This document shows positions 5,715 to 12,690 of a stretch of DNA of 17,476 nt, in pieces. The position numbers and the translations under genes are program-made. How positions within the stretch are numbered: position 1 is the first letter of the stretch; each line of letters begins with the position of its first letter. Origin of the DNA: Acidobacteriota bacterium (GTDB lineage Bacteria; Acidobacteriota; Holophagae; Holophagales; Holophagaceae); the NCBI GenBank assembly GCA_021778785.1, contig JAJYBX010000007.1, positions 1 through 17,476 on the forward strand, written 5' to 3'. The notes below the pieces were generated by a model. It saw nothing but the letters and a program-made list of their open reading frames with translations, searched no databases and was not told where the DNA came from.

Positions 5715-6989
5715 ATGGATTTGAAGCCTCGGCATTGTTTGCCTATTCACGGCCCGGAAGCGAGCCCCTCCCCTCCCCGCCCCGACGGGCCGACGGGCGC
5801 TGCCTGGTTGCACACGGGGGGCGGCGGCGAATGGGTGGTCCCCTCCGGCGGACCGGTCCTGGAGACCCGATGGTCCGGGGACGCCTGGATCACCACCCTG
5901 GACGGACGCCCGACGGCCGGTTCGCCCTGGGACGCCCTGGAGGCGGCCGTCCAGACCGGCGGCCTTCCCTGGGTGGGCGCGGCCACCTTCGAGCTCGCCT
6001 GCGCGGAAGCGGGCCTGCCCCACCCCACCCCGGCTGCCGGAAGCCTCGGCCAGCGCTGGACGGGGGTCCGGTCCTCCCTGCACCGGCGACCGGACGGCGC
6101 CCTGGAAGCCTGGTCCTGGGAGGCCGACCCGCCCCCGCCCGGGGCCTGGCCGCGTCCCGGAGCCGGGCCCGGCACGCCCGCCCTGGCCCTGACGCCCCGC
6201 TGGGACGAGGCCAGGCATCGGGACGCGGTGGAAACCATCCGCGACTTGATCCTGGAGGGCCGCTTCTACGTGGCCAACCTCTGCGTCCCCTTCGACGGCC
6301 GCTTCGAGGGCGACCCCGCCGACCTGGCTTCTGCCGCCTTCCGGCGGGCCCGGCCCCCCTTCGGCGCCCTCCTCGATCTGGGGGATCTGACCCTGCTCTG
6401 CCTCAGCATGGAGCGTCTCCTGGCCCGCCGGGGGGGGCGCATCTGGTCCGAACCGATCAAGGGGACGGTCCCCAGGACCGGTGACGGGGAGGCCGACCGG
6501 ATCGCCGCGGCCCGGCTCGCGGCGGATCCCAAGGAGCGGGCGGAACACACCATGATCGTGGACCTGGTGCGCAACGACCTGGGGCGCATCGCCCGCCCCG
6601 GCTCCGTGGCCGTCCCGCGCTTCATGGCCGTGGAGCCCTTTCCCACGGTCCAGCACATGGTCAGCACCGTGGAAGCCCGGGCCCTGCCGGGGCTGGGGCT
6701 GGCCGATCTCCTGCGCGCCGTCCTGCCCGGCGGCAGCGTCACGGGCGCTCCCAAGCACGCCGTCTGCGCCCACCTGGCCGGGGCGGAGGCGGCGCCGCGG
6801 GACTTCTACTGCGGCGCCCTGGGCTGGATCGGGCCCGAAGGGGACCTGGACCTGGCCCTGCCCATCCGCACGGCCCAGATCCAGGGGAACCGGGTGACCT
6901 ACTGGGCGGGCGGCGGCATCACGCACCGCAGCGAACCGGGCCGTGAATGGGCCGAGCTCCTCCTGAAGACCCGCGCCATCACCGGCTGA
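5715..6989 (+). CDS. pabB: Aminodeoxychorismate synthase component I (PabB type)
   Basis: A 424-residue chorismate-binding enzyme. The C-terminal half (about 165-420) carries the family signatures: the EPIKGT motif with Lys249, DLVRNDLGRI (283-292), 'VEPFPTVQHMVSTV' (306-319), 'GGSVTGAPK' (339-347) and 'YWAGGGI' near 396-402. The PIKGT form, with the Lys that attacks chorismate in PabB, favours 4-amino-4-deoxychorismate synthesis (folate pathway) over anthranilate synthase, which has PIAGT. The N-terminal half is shorter and less conserved than in E. coli PabB. The expected YQ.NLT segment reads YVANLC here. No amidotransferase (pabA) or lyase (pabC) is adjacent, so ammonia supply and the next step must be encoded elsewhere. 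The ATG at 5715 has a poor ribosome site, so the true start could be somewhat downstream. It ends 7 nt from the convergent HNH gene. Confidence 0.88.
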   Translation: MDLKPRHCLPIHGPEASPSPPRPDGPTGAAWLHTGGGGEWVVPSGGPVLETRWSGDAWITTLDGRPTAGSPWDALEAAVQTGGLPWVGAATFELACAEAGLPHPTPAAGSLGQRWTGVRSSLHRRPDGALEAWSWEADPPPPGAWPRPGAGPGTPALALTPRWDEARHRDAVETIRDLILEGRFYVANLCVPFDGRFEGDPADLASAAFRRARPPFGALLDLGDLTLLCLSMERLLARRGGRIWSEPIKGTVPRTGDGEADRIAAARLAADPKERAEHTMIVDLVRNDLGRIARPGSVAVPRFMAVEPFPTVQHMVSTVEARALPGLGLADLLRAVLPGGSVTGAPKHAVCAHLAGAEAAPRDFYCGALGWIGPEGDLDLALPIRTAQIQGNRVTYWAGGGITHRSEPGREWAELLLKTRAITG

Positions 6990-6996
6990 TGCGGGA

Positions 6997-7503
6997 TCAC
7001 GCCGCGCTGGCCCGCTTCAGCAGCTCCTCGAAGCGTTCGAAGAGGTGGGCCCTGGGCCCTTTCGGATACTGCTTGAGGACCATGCCCGCCTGCTCGGGCG
7101 TGCGGCCGCCCTTGGCCTGGTTGCAGGGCAGGCAGCAGGCCACGAGGTTCTGCCAGGTGGTGGAGCCGCCCTGGCAGAGGGGGACCACGTGGTCCACCGT
7201 GGTGGCCTTCCGCTGGCAGCCTTCGTACTGGCAGGTGAAGTGGTCCCGCTTGAGGACCCGGCGCTCCAGGCGGCCGATCAGCAGCTTGGAATCGCTGCAG
7301 GCCTGGGCGTGGGGGAAGATGATCAGTTCGAGCCGACCCTCGAGGTTGCCGTGCCGCTCGAAGGTGGCCGGATTCAGGACATGGGCCCGGCCCGCCACCA
7401 CGGCGCAGAGGGCGCGACGCCGGCTGACCTCCTGCATGGGGACGTAGTTCCGGTCCACGGCGATGACCTCGCCGATGCCGTGACGCTCCCGACCCTTGTG
7501 CAT
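6997..7503 (-). CDS. HNH endonuclease
   Basis: A 168-residue protein with a C-terminal HNH nuclease domain (about 78-135). It shows the zinc ligands Cys91, Cys96, Cys124 and Cys127, the VDH core with Asp104-His105, Asn119 in WQNLV, and Asn128 in CNQAKGG. The N-terminal 75 residues (VIAVDRNYVPMQEVSRRRALCAVVAGRA and following) match the layout of the widespread free-standing HNH proteins found across bacteria, whose role is unknown or linked to DNA repair. It is not an intron or intein enzyme, since no host element surrounds it. GAGGGTGGG precedes the ATG. It lies 55 nt downstream of rmuC on the same strand and has its own candidate promoter. Confidence 0.9.
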   Translation of the reverse strand: MHKGRERHGIGEVIAVDRNYVPMQEVSRRRALCAVVAGRAHVLNPATFERHGNLEGRLELIIFPHAQACSDSKLLIGRLERRVLKRDHFTCQYEGCQRKATTVDHVVPLCQGGSTTWQNLVACCLPCNQAKGGRTPEQAGMVLKQYPKGPRAHLFERFEELLKRASAA

Positions 7504-7525
7504 CCCACCCTCGGAGTTGGCAGGA

Positions 7526-7553
7526 ATCCTAAGGCAAAGTCCGGAATTGTGAA
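7526..7553 (-). promoter_or_regulatory. Candidate promoter for the HNH gene
   Basis: On the minus strand TTCACA (7553-7548, five of six consensus bases), a 16-nt spacer and TAGGAT (7531-7526, four of six). Transcription would start near 7519, some 16 nt before the ATG. It could let the HNH gene be expressed apart from the upstream rmuC operon. Confidence 0.42.
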
Positions 7554-7554
7554 G

Positions 7555-7565
7555 CGAATTATTCG
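7555..7565. repeat. Short perfect palindrome at the rmuC stop
   Basis: CGAAT-T-ATTCG, five-base arms around one base, overlapping the rmuC TAA and lying 1 nt upstream of the candidate -35 box of the HNH gene. Position and symmetry suggest a possible operator half-site pair, but at this length chance is a fair explanation. Confidence 0.3.
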
Positions 7566-8878
7566 GGCCCGCTCAACAAATCCACCGCGAGGGAAGCCGC
7601 CTCCGGGACCGCCAGCGCGTCAGGGGCGGCCTCCACACCCGCCAGGCGCTTCTCCATGCGGTCCCGCCCCTTGGAGACTTCGCCCAGCTTGGTGCTCGCT
7701 TCGTCCAGCTTCTTCTGGACGGATTCGAGGGCCGTCCCGAACTTTCCGAACTCCGTCTTCACCTGCCCGAGGACCTTCCAGACTTCGCCGCTCTGCTTGC
7801 TGATGGCCAGGGTCTTGAAGCCCACCTGGAGGCTGTTGAGGAAGGCCGTCAGGGTGGTGGGCCCCACGAAGGTGACCTTGCACTCGCGCTGAAGACGCTC
7901 CAGCAGGCCCGGCCGCCGCAGGGCTTCGGCGTACAGCCCCTCGAAGGGGAGGAACAGCAGGGCGAAGTCGGTGCTGGCGGGGGGCGCGAGGTACTTGTCG
8001 CGGATGTCCCGGGCCTGGGCGAGGAGCCGGGATTCCAGGGCCCTGCCGGCGCTCTCCACCGCGGCCAGGTCCCCGGCCTCGTAGGCCTCGGTGAGCCGCT
8101 GGTAGTCCTCGAGGGGGAACTTGGCGTCGATGGGCAGCCAGACCGTGCCGCCCTCCTCGGGGCCGGGCAGCTTCACGGCGAATTCCACCATCTCGCCGGA
8201 GCGGGGCCGGATCTTCACGTTGGCGGCGTACTGCCCCGGCGCCAGGTACTGCTCCAGGAGCGCCCCCAGCTGCGCCTCGCCCAGCACCCCGCGGGTCTTC
8301 ACGTTGGTGAGCGCCCGCTTGAGGCCGCCCACGTCCTGGGCCAGGTTCTGCATCTCGCCCAGGCCCTTCTGGACCTGCTCCAGGCGCTGCGCCACGAGGC
8401 TGAAGCTCTCCCCCAGCCGCTTTTCCAGCGCCTCGTGGAGCTGCTCGTCCACGGTCCGGCGGATCTGCTCCAGCCGGGCCTCGTTGGACTGCTGGAGCGC
8501 GTCGAGACGCTGCTGGACCTGCCCCTGGACCTGGCGCAACTGCTCCCCCTGCTCGGCGCGGGCCAGCCGCAGGGCCTCCTGGAGGGCGGTTCCCAGGGCC
8601 TGGAAGCCTCCGGCCAGCTTCTCCGCCTGGACGCGGAGCAGCTGCTCCTGGCCCTGGGCCTGGGCGGCCCTCGCCTGGGCCAGATCCTCCCGGAGGGGCT
8701 GGACCTGGAGGCTGAGCCCCTGGAGGGTCTCGGTCCGGTTCCGGGACGCCAGCTCCTCCTGCTGGCGCCGCAGGGCCTCCAGCAGCGCGGGGTCCGTTCC
8801 CGGCCGGCGCAGGGCCGCCCAGGCAGCGAGGAGGGCGGCCACGGCCGCGACGAGGGCACAGAGGAGGGGGAGGTTCAT
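7559..8878 (-). CDS. rmuC: DNA recombination protein RmuC homologue
   Basis: A 439-residue protein of the RmuC family, which limits rearrangements at inverted repeats and is thought to contain a PD-(D/E)XK-like nuclease fold. An N-terminal membrane segment (about 3-23) is followed by a long Ala/Gln/Glu/Arg-rich coiled coil (about 35-175) and then the RmuC domain. Landmarks in the domain are 'GGLKRALTNVKTRGVLGE' (184-201), 'LPIDAKFPLEDYQRL' (248-262), FLPFEGLYAEAL and VTFVGPTTLTAFLNSLQVGF. These are the conserved family blocks and the length is usual. The start ATG is 7 nt beyond the tsaE stop and has no strong ribosome site, so coupling to tsaE is likely. The last 45 residues form another predicted helical coil (LDEASTKLGEVSKGRDRMEKRL). 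Confidence 0.94.
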   Translation of the reverse strand: MNLPLLCALVAAVAALLAAWAALRRPGTDPALLEALRRQQEELASRNRTETLQGLSLQVQPLREDLAQARAAQAQGQEQLLRVQAEKLAGGFQALGTALQEALRLARAEQGEQLRQVQGQVQQRLDALQQSNEARLEQIRRTVDEQLHEALEKRLGESFSLVAQRLEQVQKGLGEMQNLAQDVGGLKRALTNVKTRGVLGEAQLGALLEQYLAPGQYAANVKIRPRSGEMVEFAVKLPGPEEGGTVWLPIDAKFPLEDYQRLTEAYEAGDLAAVESAGRALESRLLAQARDIRDKYLAPPASTDFALLFLPFEGLYAEALRRPGLLERLQRECKVTFVGPTTLTAFLNSLQVGFKTLAISKQSGEVWKVLGQVKTEFGKFGTALESVQKKLDEASTKLGEVSKGRDRMEKRLAGVEAAPDALAVPEAASLAVDLLSGPE

Positions 8879-8885
8879 GCGCCCA

Positions 8886-9320
8886 TCATGAGGATGGGGA
8901 TGCGTCAGGCAGTGTCCATTCCGCCCGGCGGCCCTCCTCCGCCTCCACCAGGGACAGCTCCGCGACCCAGTTTGTGGGCCAGGGGCCGTCCGGCCCGGCC
9001 CATTCGACCACCAGCCGGTCCTCCGGTCCCACCTGTTCTTCCAGGCCCAGGGTCCAGGCGCCCGAGGGCCCCGGCCGGTAGAGATCCAGGTGGAAGAGGC
9101 GCCCCGAGGGCGTGGCGTAGCGGTGCAGGACGGCGTAGGTGGGCGAGGCCGCCTCGTCGGGATCGCCGCCCAGGCCGCGGAGGAAGCCGCGGGTCCAGGT
9201 GGTCTTGCCGGCCCCGAGCTCCCCGTGGAGGAGCCAGGTCCCGCCGGGCGGCGTCAGGCGGGCCAGGGCCTCGCCCAGGGCCTCGGTGGCGGCATCGTCG
9301 GGGAGGTACCGTTCAGTCAC
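8886..9320 (-). CDS. tsaE: tRNA threonylcarbamoyladenosine biosynthesis ATPase TsaE
   Basis: A 144-residue P-loop ATPase that works with TsaB and TsaD to make the t6A37 modification of ANN-decoding tRNAs in the cytoplasm. Visible motifs are the Walker A GELGAGKT (33-40), 'ASPTYAVLHRY' (58-68), LFHLDLYR (75-82) and VVEWA (104-108), all characteristic of the family. The start is taken as GTG at 9320, which gives the usual N-terminus and overlaps the nnr stop by 8 nt (GTGACTGA), with GGAG about 8 nt upstream. The longer open frame to 9548 is overlap with nnr and not protein-like. TsaB and TsaD are not in the window. Pairing of tsaE with nnr is common in bacteria, and fits co-expression. Confidence 0.94.
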   Translation of the reverse strand: MTERYLPDDAATEALGEALARLTPPGGTWLLHGELGAGKTTWTRGFLRGLGGDPDEAASPTYAVLHRYATPSGRLFHLDLYRPGPSGAWTLGLEEQVGPEDRLVVEWAGPDGPWPTNWVAELSLVEAEEGRRAEWTLPDASPSS

Positions 9321-10707
9321 GCAGCAGCTCCGGCAGGACGTCGGCCAGGTCCGACGGCAGCAGCCCCGGGCCCGGCAGGCGATCCGCGGCGGCCCCATGG
9401 AACCACGCCGCAGCGGCCACGGCCTCCCGCATCGGCAGGCCCTGGGCCCGGAAGCCCGCCACCATGCCGGCCAGCAGATCGCCGCTGCCGCCGGTGGCGA
9501 GGCCCGGATGGCCGGTGGGATTGATCCAGAGCTCCTCGCGGGCGCCACCGGCGACCACGCTCTGGGCCCCTTTCAGCAGCAGCACGCCGGGCTTCCCGGT
9601 GGCCACCTGCCGGGCCTGGGCCAGCCGCTCCTCCATGAGGAGAGGCCGGGGCAGGCGGAAGAGCCGGGCGAATTCCCCGGGATGGGGGGTGATGGCGGTG
9701 CCGGGGCGCTCCATCCACCGCCGGCCCTCGCCCTCCTTCAGGGCCGAGGCATCCACCACCAGGGGGCCGTCCCACTCGGGCACTTGGCCGATCCCGCCGG
9801 GCCCGGCCAGCAGCACGTCGATCTCCTCGGGCACGGCACCCTTCCAGGCCCGCACCATGGCCTCGGGCACCTGGGCCGCGATCTCCGCCCGCACCTCCGG
9901 CTCGCAGAGCACCGTCACCAGGCCCGCCCCCACCCGCAGGGCGCCCCGCGCGGCCAGCACGGCCGCGCCGCTCATGCCCAGGCTGCCGGCCCGGATGCCC
10001 ACGTGGCCGAAGCTGCCCTTGTGGGCATCCCAGCTCCGCGGCGCCAGACGGGGCCGATCCAGCAGTTTGAGGTTCCCGACGGGTTCGCGGTCCAGCGGGA
10101 TGGGCACCACCGAAATCTCCCCGCACCAACTCCGGGCGGGCAGCAGGCCATGGCAGACCTTGAGGGCCCCGAAGCAGGCCGTCCGGGAGGCCCGGAGGAC
10201 CTCACCCGGCACCTCGGCCTGGTCAGGGTCCAGCCCCGAGGGCAGATCCAGGGCCAGCACCGGCAGGCCGGAGCCGTTCAGGGCGGCGGCCCAGGCCGCG
10301 GCGGCTCCCTCCAGCCCGGGCCGCCCGCCCAGACCGAAGAGGCCATCCACCACCCAGCCCCGCCAGGTCCGGACCTCCGCGCCGGGATCCGACGTGTGCT
10401 CGATCCCGCCACCGAGGCCCTGCCAGAGCCGGGCCTGGTGGACCGCATCGCCCTTCCAGGCGGAGGGATCCGCGAGGGCGAACAGGCGGACCGCCCGACC
10501 CTCCAGCCGGGCGAGGCGGGCCAGGGCCAGGGCATCGCCCCCGTTGTTCCCGGGACCGGCGAGCACGGTCAGGGGCTCACCCGGGGGCAGCAGGCGCAAG
10601 GCCCCGAGGGCGGCGTGCTCCTGCAGCACCAGCGAGGGGATGCCCCAGGTGTCGATGGCCTGGCGCTCCGTGGCCCTCATCTCGTCGGCGGTCAGCAGGG
10701 GGATCAT
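9313..10707 (-). CDS. nnr: Bifunctional NAD(P)HX epimerase/dehydratase
   Basis: A 464-residue repair enzyme that turns hydrated NADH/NADPH (NADHX, NADPHX) back to the normal cofactor. The N-terminal YjeF_N epimerase domain (about 1-210) has 'GPGNNGGDALALARL' (51-65) and 'LALDLPSGLD' (151-160). The C-terminal ribokinase-like ADP/ATP-dependent dehydratase domain (about 225-464) has HKGSFGHVGI (229-238), VVDASALK, ITPHPGEFARL (339-349) and TGGSGDLLAGMVAG (405-418). Length is slightly short for the two-domain form but both active sites are present. The ATG at 10707 is chosen because the protein then begins with the usual LTADEMR segment; no clear ribosome site is visible. It sits 22 nt after purN and overlaps tsaE. 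Confidence 0.95.
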   Translation of the reverse strand: MIPLLTADEMRATERQAIDTWGIPSLVLQEHAALGALRLLPPGEPLTVLAGPGNNGGDALALARLARLEGRAVRLFALADPSAWKGDAVHQARLWQGLGGGIEHTSDPGAEVRTWRGWVVDGLFGLGGRPGLEGAAAAWAAALNGSGLPVLALDLPSGLDPDQAEVPGEVLRASRTACFGALKVCHGLLPARSWCGEISVVPIPLDREPVGNLKLLDRPRLAPRSWDAHKGSFGHVGIRAGSLGMSGAAVLAARGALRVGAGLVTVLCEPEVRAEIAAQVPEAMVRAWKGAVPEEIDVLLAGPGGIGQVPEWDGPLVVDASALKEGEGRRWMERPGTAITPHPGEFARLFRLPRPLLMEERLAQARQVATGKPGVLLLKGAQSVVAGGAREELWINPTGHPGLATGGSGDLLAGMVAGFRAQGLPMREAVAAAAWFHGAAADRLPGPGLLPSDLADVLPELLRD

Positions 10708-10729
10708 GGCTAGCAGTGTAGGACCGGGA

Positions 10730-11317
10730 TCAACCGCCGGTGCCGCTCCGGAGAAATTCCGCCAGGGCCCGGGGGTAGAGTTCCATCTCCGAGGCGTAGA
10801 CCCGCTTCTGCAAATCCTCGGGCGTGTCTCCCGGCAGGACGGGCACCCGGGCCTGGGCCAGGATGCGGCCGTGGTCGTACTCGGCATCCACCAGATGGAC
10901 CGTGGCGCCGGCTTCCACCTCCCCCGCCGCCAGCACCGCCCGGTGGACGTGCATGCCGTACATGCCCGGCCCGCCGAAGCGCGGCAGCAGGCCCGGGTGG
11001 ATGTTGAGGATCCGCCCCTCCCAGCGCCGCGGCACTGTGAGCTTCTTCAGCCAGCCGCAGAGGCAGATGAGGTCCGCCCCGGCGGCCTCCGCGGCGGCGT
11101 AGCAGGCCTCGGAGAAGGCCTCGTCGGAACCGAAATCCTTCCGGACCACCACGGCCACGGGCAGGCCCTCGGCCTCCAGGCGCGGGATGCCCCCGGCCTT
11201 GGCCGAGGCGGCGAGGCCCAGCACCGGCCGGGCGGGCACGCGACCGTCCCGGCAGGCGGCCAGCAGGTTCATGGCGTTGCCCCCGGTGCCGGAGATGAAG
11301 AGGGCGAGGGCCTTCAC
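10730..11317 (-). CDS. purN: Phosphoribosylglycinamide formyltransferase (GAR transformylase)
   Basis: A 195-residue folate-dependent enzyme of de novo purine synthesis that transfers formyl from 10-formyl-tetrahydrofolate to GAR. The N-terminal phosphate-binding loop is [11 protein letters not shown] (9-19). The catalytic set is Asn105 and His107 in [13 protein letters not shown], and Asp148 in [14 protein letters not shown] (140-153). The C-terminal helices ([21 protein letters not shown]) are typical. The start is GTG at 11317, inside the pta stop (GTGA, 11317-11314), so the two are translationally coupled; the longer frame is antisense-like overlap with pta. The usual partner purM is not here, so this is an unusual neighbourhood for purN, within an operon of metabolic and repair genes. 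Confidence 0.94.
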   Translation of the reverse strand: MKALALFISGTGGNAMNLLAACRDGRVPARPVLGLAASAKAGGIPRLEAEGLPVAVVVRKDFGSDEAFSEACYAAAEAAGADLICLCGWLKKLTVPRRWEGRILNIHPGLLPRFGGPGMYGMHVHRAVLAAGEVEAGATVHLVDAEYDHGRILAQARVPVLPGDTPEDLQKRVYASEMELYPRALAEFLRSGTGG

Positions 11318-12318
11318 TGGAGGGCCGTCAGCACCGCCACGTCGGCGATGTCCTGGGCGCTGCAGCCGCGACTCAGATCGTTGGCGGGCCGCGCCATGCC
11401 CTGGAGGAGCGGGCCCAGCGCCGTGGCGCCGCCCAGCCGCTCGGTGAGCTTGTAGGCGATGTTGCCGGCGTCGAGGTCGGGGAAGACGAGGACGTTCGCC
11501 CGGCCCGCCACCGCGGAATCGGGCGCCTTGCGCGAACCCACGGAGGGGACGAGGGCCGCGTCCGCCTGCAGTTCGCCATCGACGGCCAGGTCCGGGGCCT
11601 TCTGCTTCAGGATCGCCAGGGCCTGCCGCACCTTGTCCACGCGGGGGTGCTCGGCGGATCCGCGGGTGGAGAAGCTGAGCATGGCCACCCGGGGCTCCAC
11701 GTCCAGCAGGCGGCGGGCGTTCCCCGCGGCGGCCAGGGCGATGTCCGCCAACTGCTCCGGATCGGGATCCGGCACCACGCCGCAGTCCGCGAAGATCATG
11801 GCGCCCTGCTCGCCGAAACCTCCGTGGGGGTGGATCATCAGGAAGAAGCTCGAGACGGTCTTGATCCCCGGGGCGGCGCCGATGCACTGGAGGCAGGCCC
11901 GCACGGTCTCGGCGGTGGTGTTGAGGGCTCCGGCCACCATGCCGTGGGCCTGGCCGGTCTGCACCATGAGTGCGCCGAACCACAGCGGGTTCCCGGCGGC
12001 CTCCAGGGCCTGGGCCTCGCTGACGCCCTTGGCCTTCCGGCGCTCGAAGAAGATCCCCGCGAACTCCTCGCGGTGGGGGTTCGTGGCGGGGTCCACGAGG
12101 TCCATGCCGTCCAGGGAGAAGCCCAGGGTCTGCGCCCGGCGGGCCATGTCGGCCGGATCCCCCAGCACCGTCAGGCGGCAGAGGCCCTGGTCGATGAGCA
12201 GGCGGGCCGCCTGGAGCGTGCGGTCATCCCTGCCCTCGGGCAGCACGATCGGGTGCTTCAGCTCCCGGGCGCGGTCGCGGAACCGCTCCATCCATCGGGT
12301 GTGGTTGGCGTGGGACAT
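11314..12318 (-). CDS. pta: Phosphate acetyltransferase (phosphotransacetylase)
   Basis: A 334-residue stand-alone phosphotransacetylase, which interconverts acetyl-CoA plus phosphate and acetyl-phosphate plus CoA. The size matches the short form lacking the N-terminal regulatory domains of E. coli Pta. Recognisable blocks are '[17 protein letters not shown]', '[21 protein letters not shown]', '[18 protein letters not shown]', '[20 protein letters not shown]' and the C-terminal '[19 protein letters not shown]'. A related phosphate butyryltransferase is less likely given the size and the C-terminal block. The ATG at 12318 has GGAG in front. It starts 10 nt after the small unknown gene and overlaps purN by 4 nt. 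No acetate kinase gene is adjacent. Confidence 0.93.
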   Translation of the reverse strand: MSHANHTRWMERFRDRARELKHPIVLPEGRDDRTLQAARLLIDQGLCRLTVLGDPADMARRAQTLGFSLDGMDLVDPATNPHREEFAGIFFERRKAKGVSEAQALEAAGNPLWFGALMVQTGQAHGMVAGALNTTAETVRACLQCIGAAPGIKTVSSFFLMIHPHGGFGEQGAMIFADCGVVPDPDPEQLADIALAAAGNARRLLDVEPRVAMLSFSTRGSAEHPRVDKVRQALAILKQKAPDLAVDGELQADAALVPSVGSRKAPDSAVAGRANVLVFPDLDAGNIAYKLTERLGGATALGPLLQGMARPANDLSRGCSAQDIADVAVLTALQ

Positions 12319-12328
12319 GGGAGCTCCA

Positions 12329-12664
12329 TCAGCGGGGATCGGAGGCGGGTCCGAGGAAGGCGGCGGGATCGAGGCCCGTCCGGTCGAGGAAGATCTGGCC
12401 GAGGCTGGGCACGCCCGAGCTGGGTTCGTCGAGGTAGAGGGCCTCGACACGGTGCATGGGGAGGAATCGGGTGCCGAGGGCCACCTGGTCCGCCTCTCCC
12501 GTGCGCACCAGGGTCAGCACCTCCTCCCAGGGCGTCAGGTCCAGCCCCCGGAGGGCGATGCCCGCCGCCTCCAACCCGAGCAGGCGGCCCCACAGGCGCT
12601 CCCGGGGGGCATTCAGCACGACCACGACCAGGTCGCCGGGCGTGAAGGGCAGGTGCAGCAGCAT
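12329..12664 (-). CDS. Small conserved-looking protein of unknown function, possible Sm-like fold
   Basis: I do not recognise this 111-residue protein. Residues 9-45 alternate hydrophobic strands with turns ('[20 protein letters not shown]' then '[16 protein letters not shown]'), a pattern resembling the five-strand beta barrel of Sm/Hfq-type proteins; this is a guess from pattern only. The C-terminal part is a helix plus [20 protein letters not shown] (78-97). There is no signal peptide, membrane segment or Cys. GAGGAA precedes the ATG at 12664. The gene lies 26 nt after the aldehyde dehydrogenase and 10 nt before pta, so it is surely in the same operon. Codon use and GC match the neighbours. 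A real gene is strongly supported by spacing and ribosome site; function is open. Confidence 0.8.
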   Translation of the reverse strand: MLLHLPFTPGDLVVVVLNAPRERLWGRLLGLEAAGIALRGLDLTPWEEVLTLVRTGEADQVALGTRFLPMHRVEALYLDEPSSGVPSLGQIFLDRTGLDPAAFLGPASDPR

Positions 12665-12690
12665 GCGGTTCCTCGGCTGGGGCTTCAATC

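Noticed and set aside
5679..6926. Minus-strand open frame of about 415 codons opposite pabB
   Set aside because: It is antisense to a gene with clear chorismate-enzyme motifs, and its composition is Gly/Pro/Arg-rich without structure.
9321..9548. Upstream extension of TsaE
   Set aside because: It lies over the nnr 3' end and is not protein-like. The GTG at 9320 gives the normal TsaE N-terminus.
8435..11455. Plus-strand open frame of about 1006 codons
   Set aside because: It runs antisense through rmuC, tsaE, nnr and purN, all recognised genes, and its translation is low-complexity Pro/Arg/Gly/Ala-rich. Such frames are expected opposite GC-rich genes.
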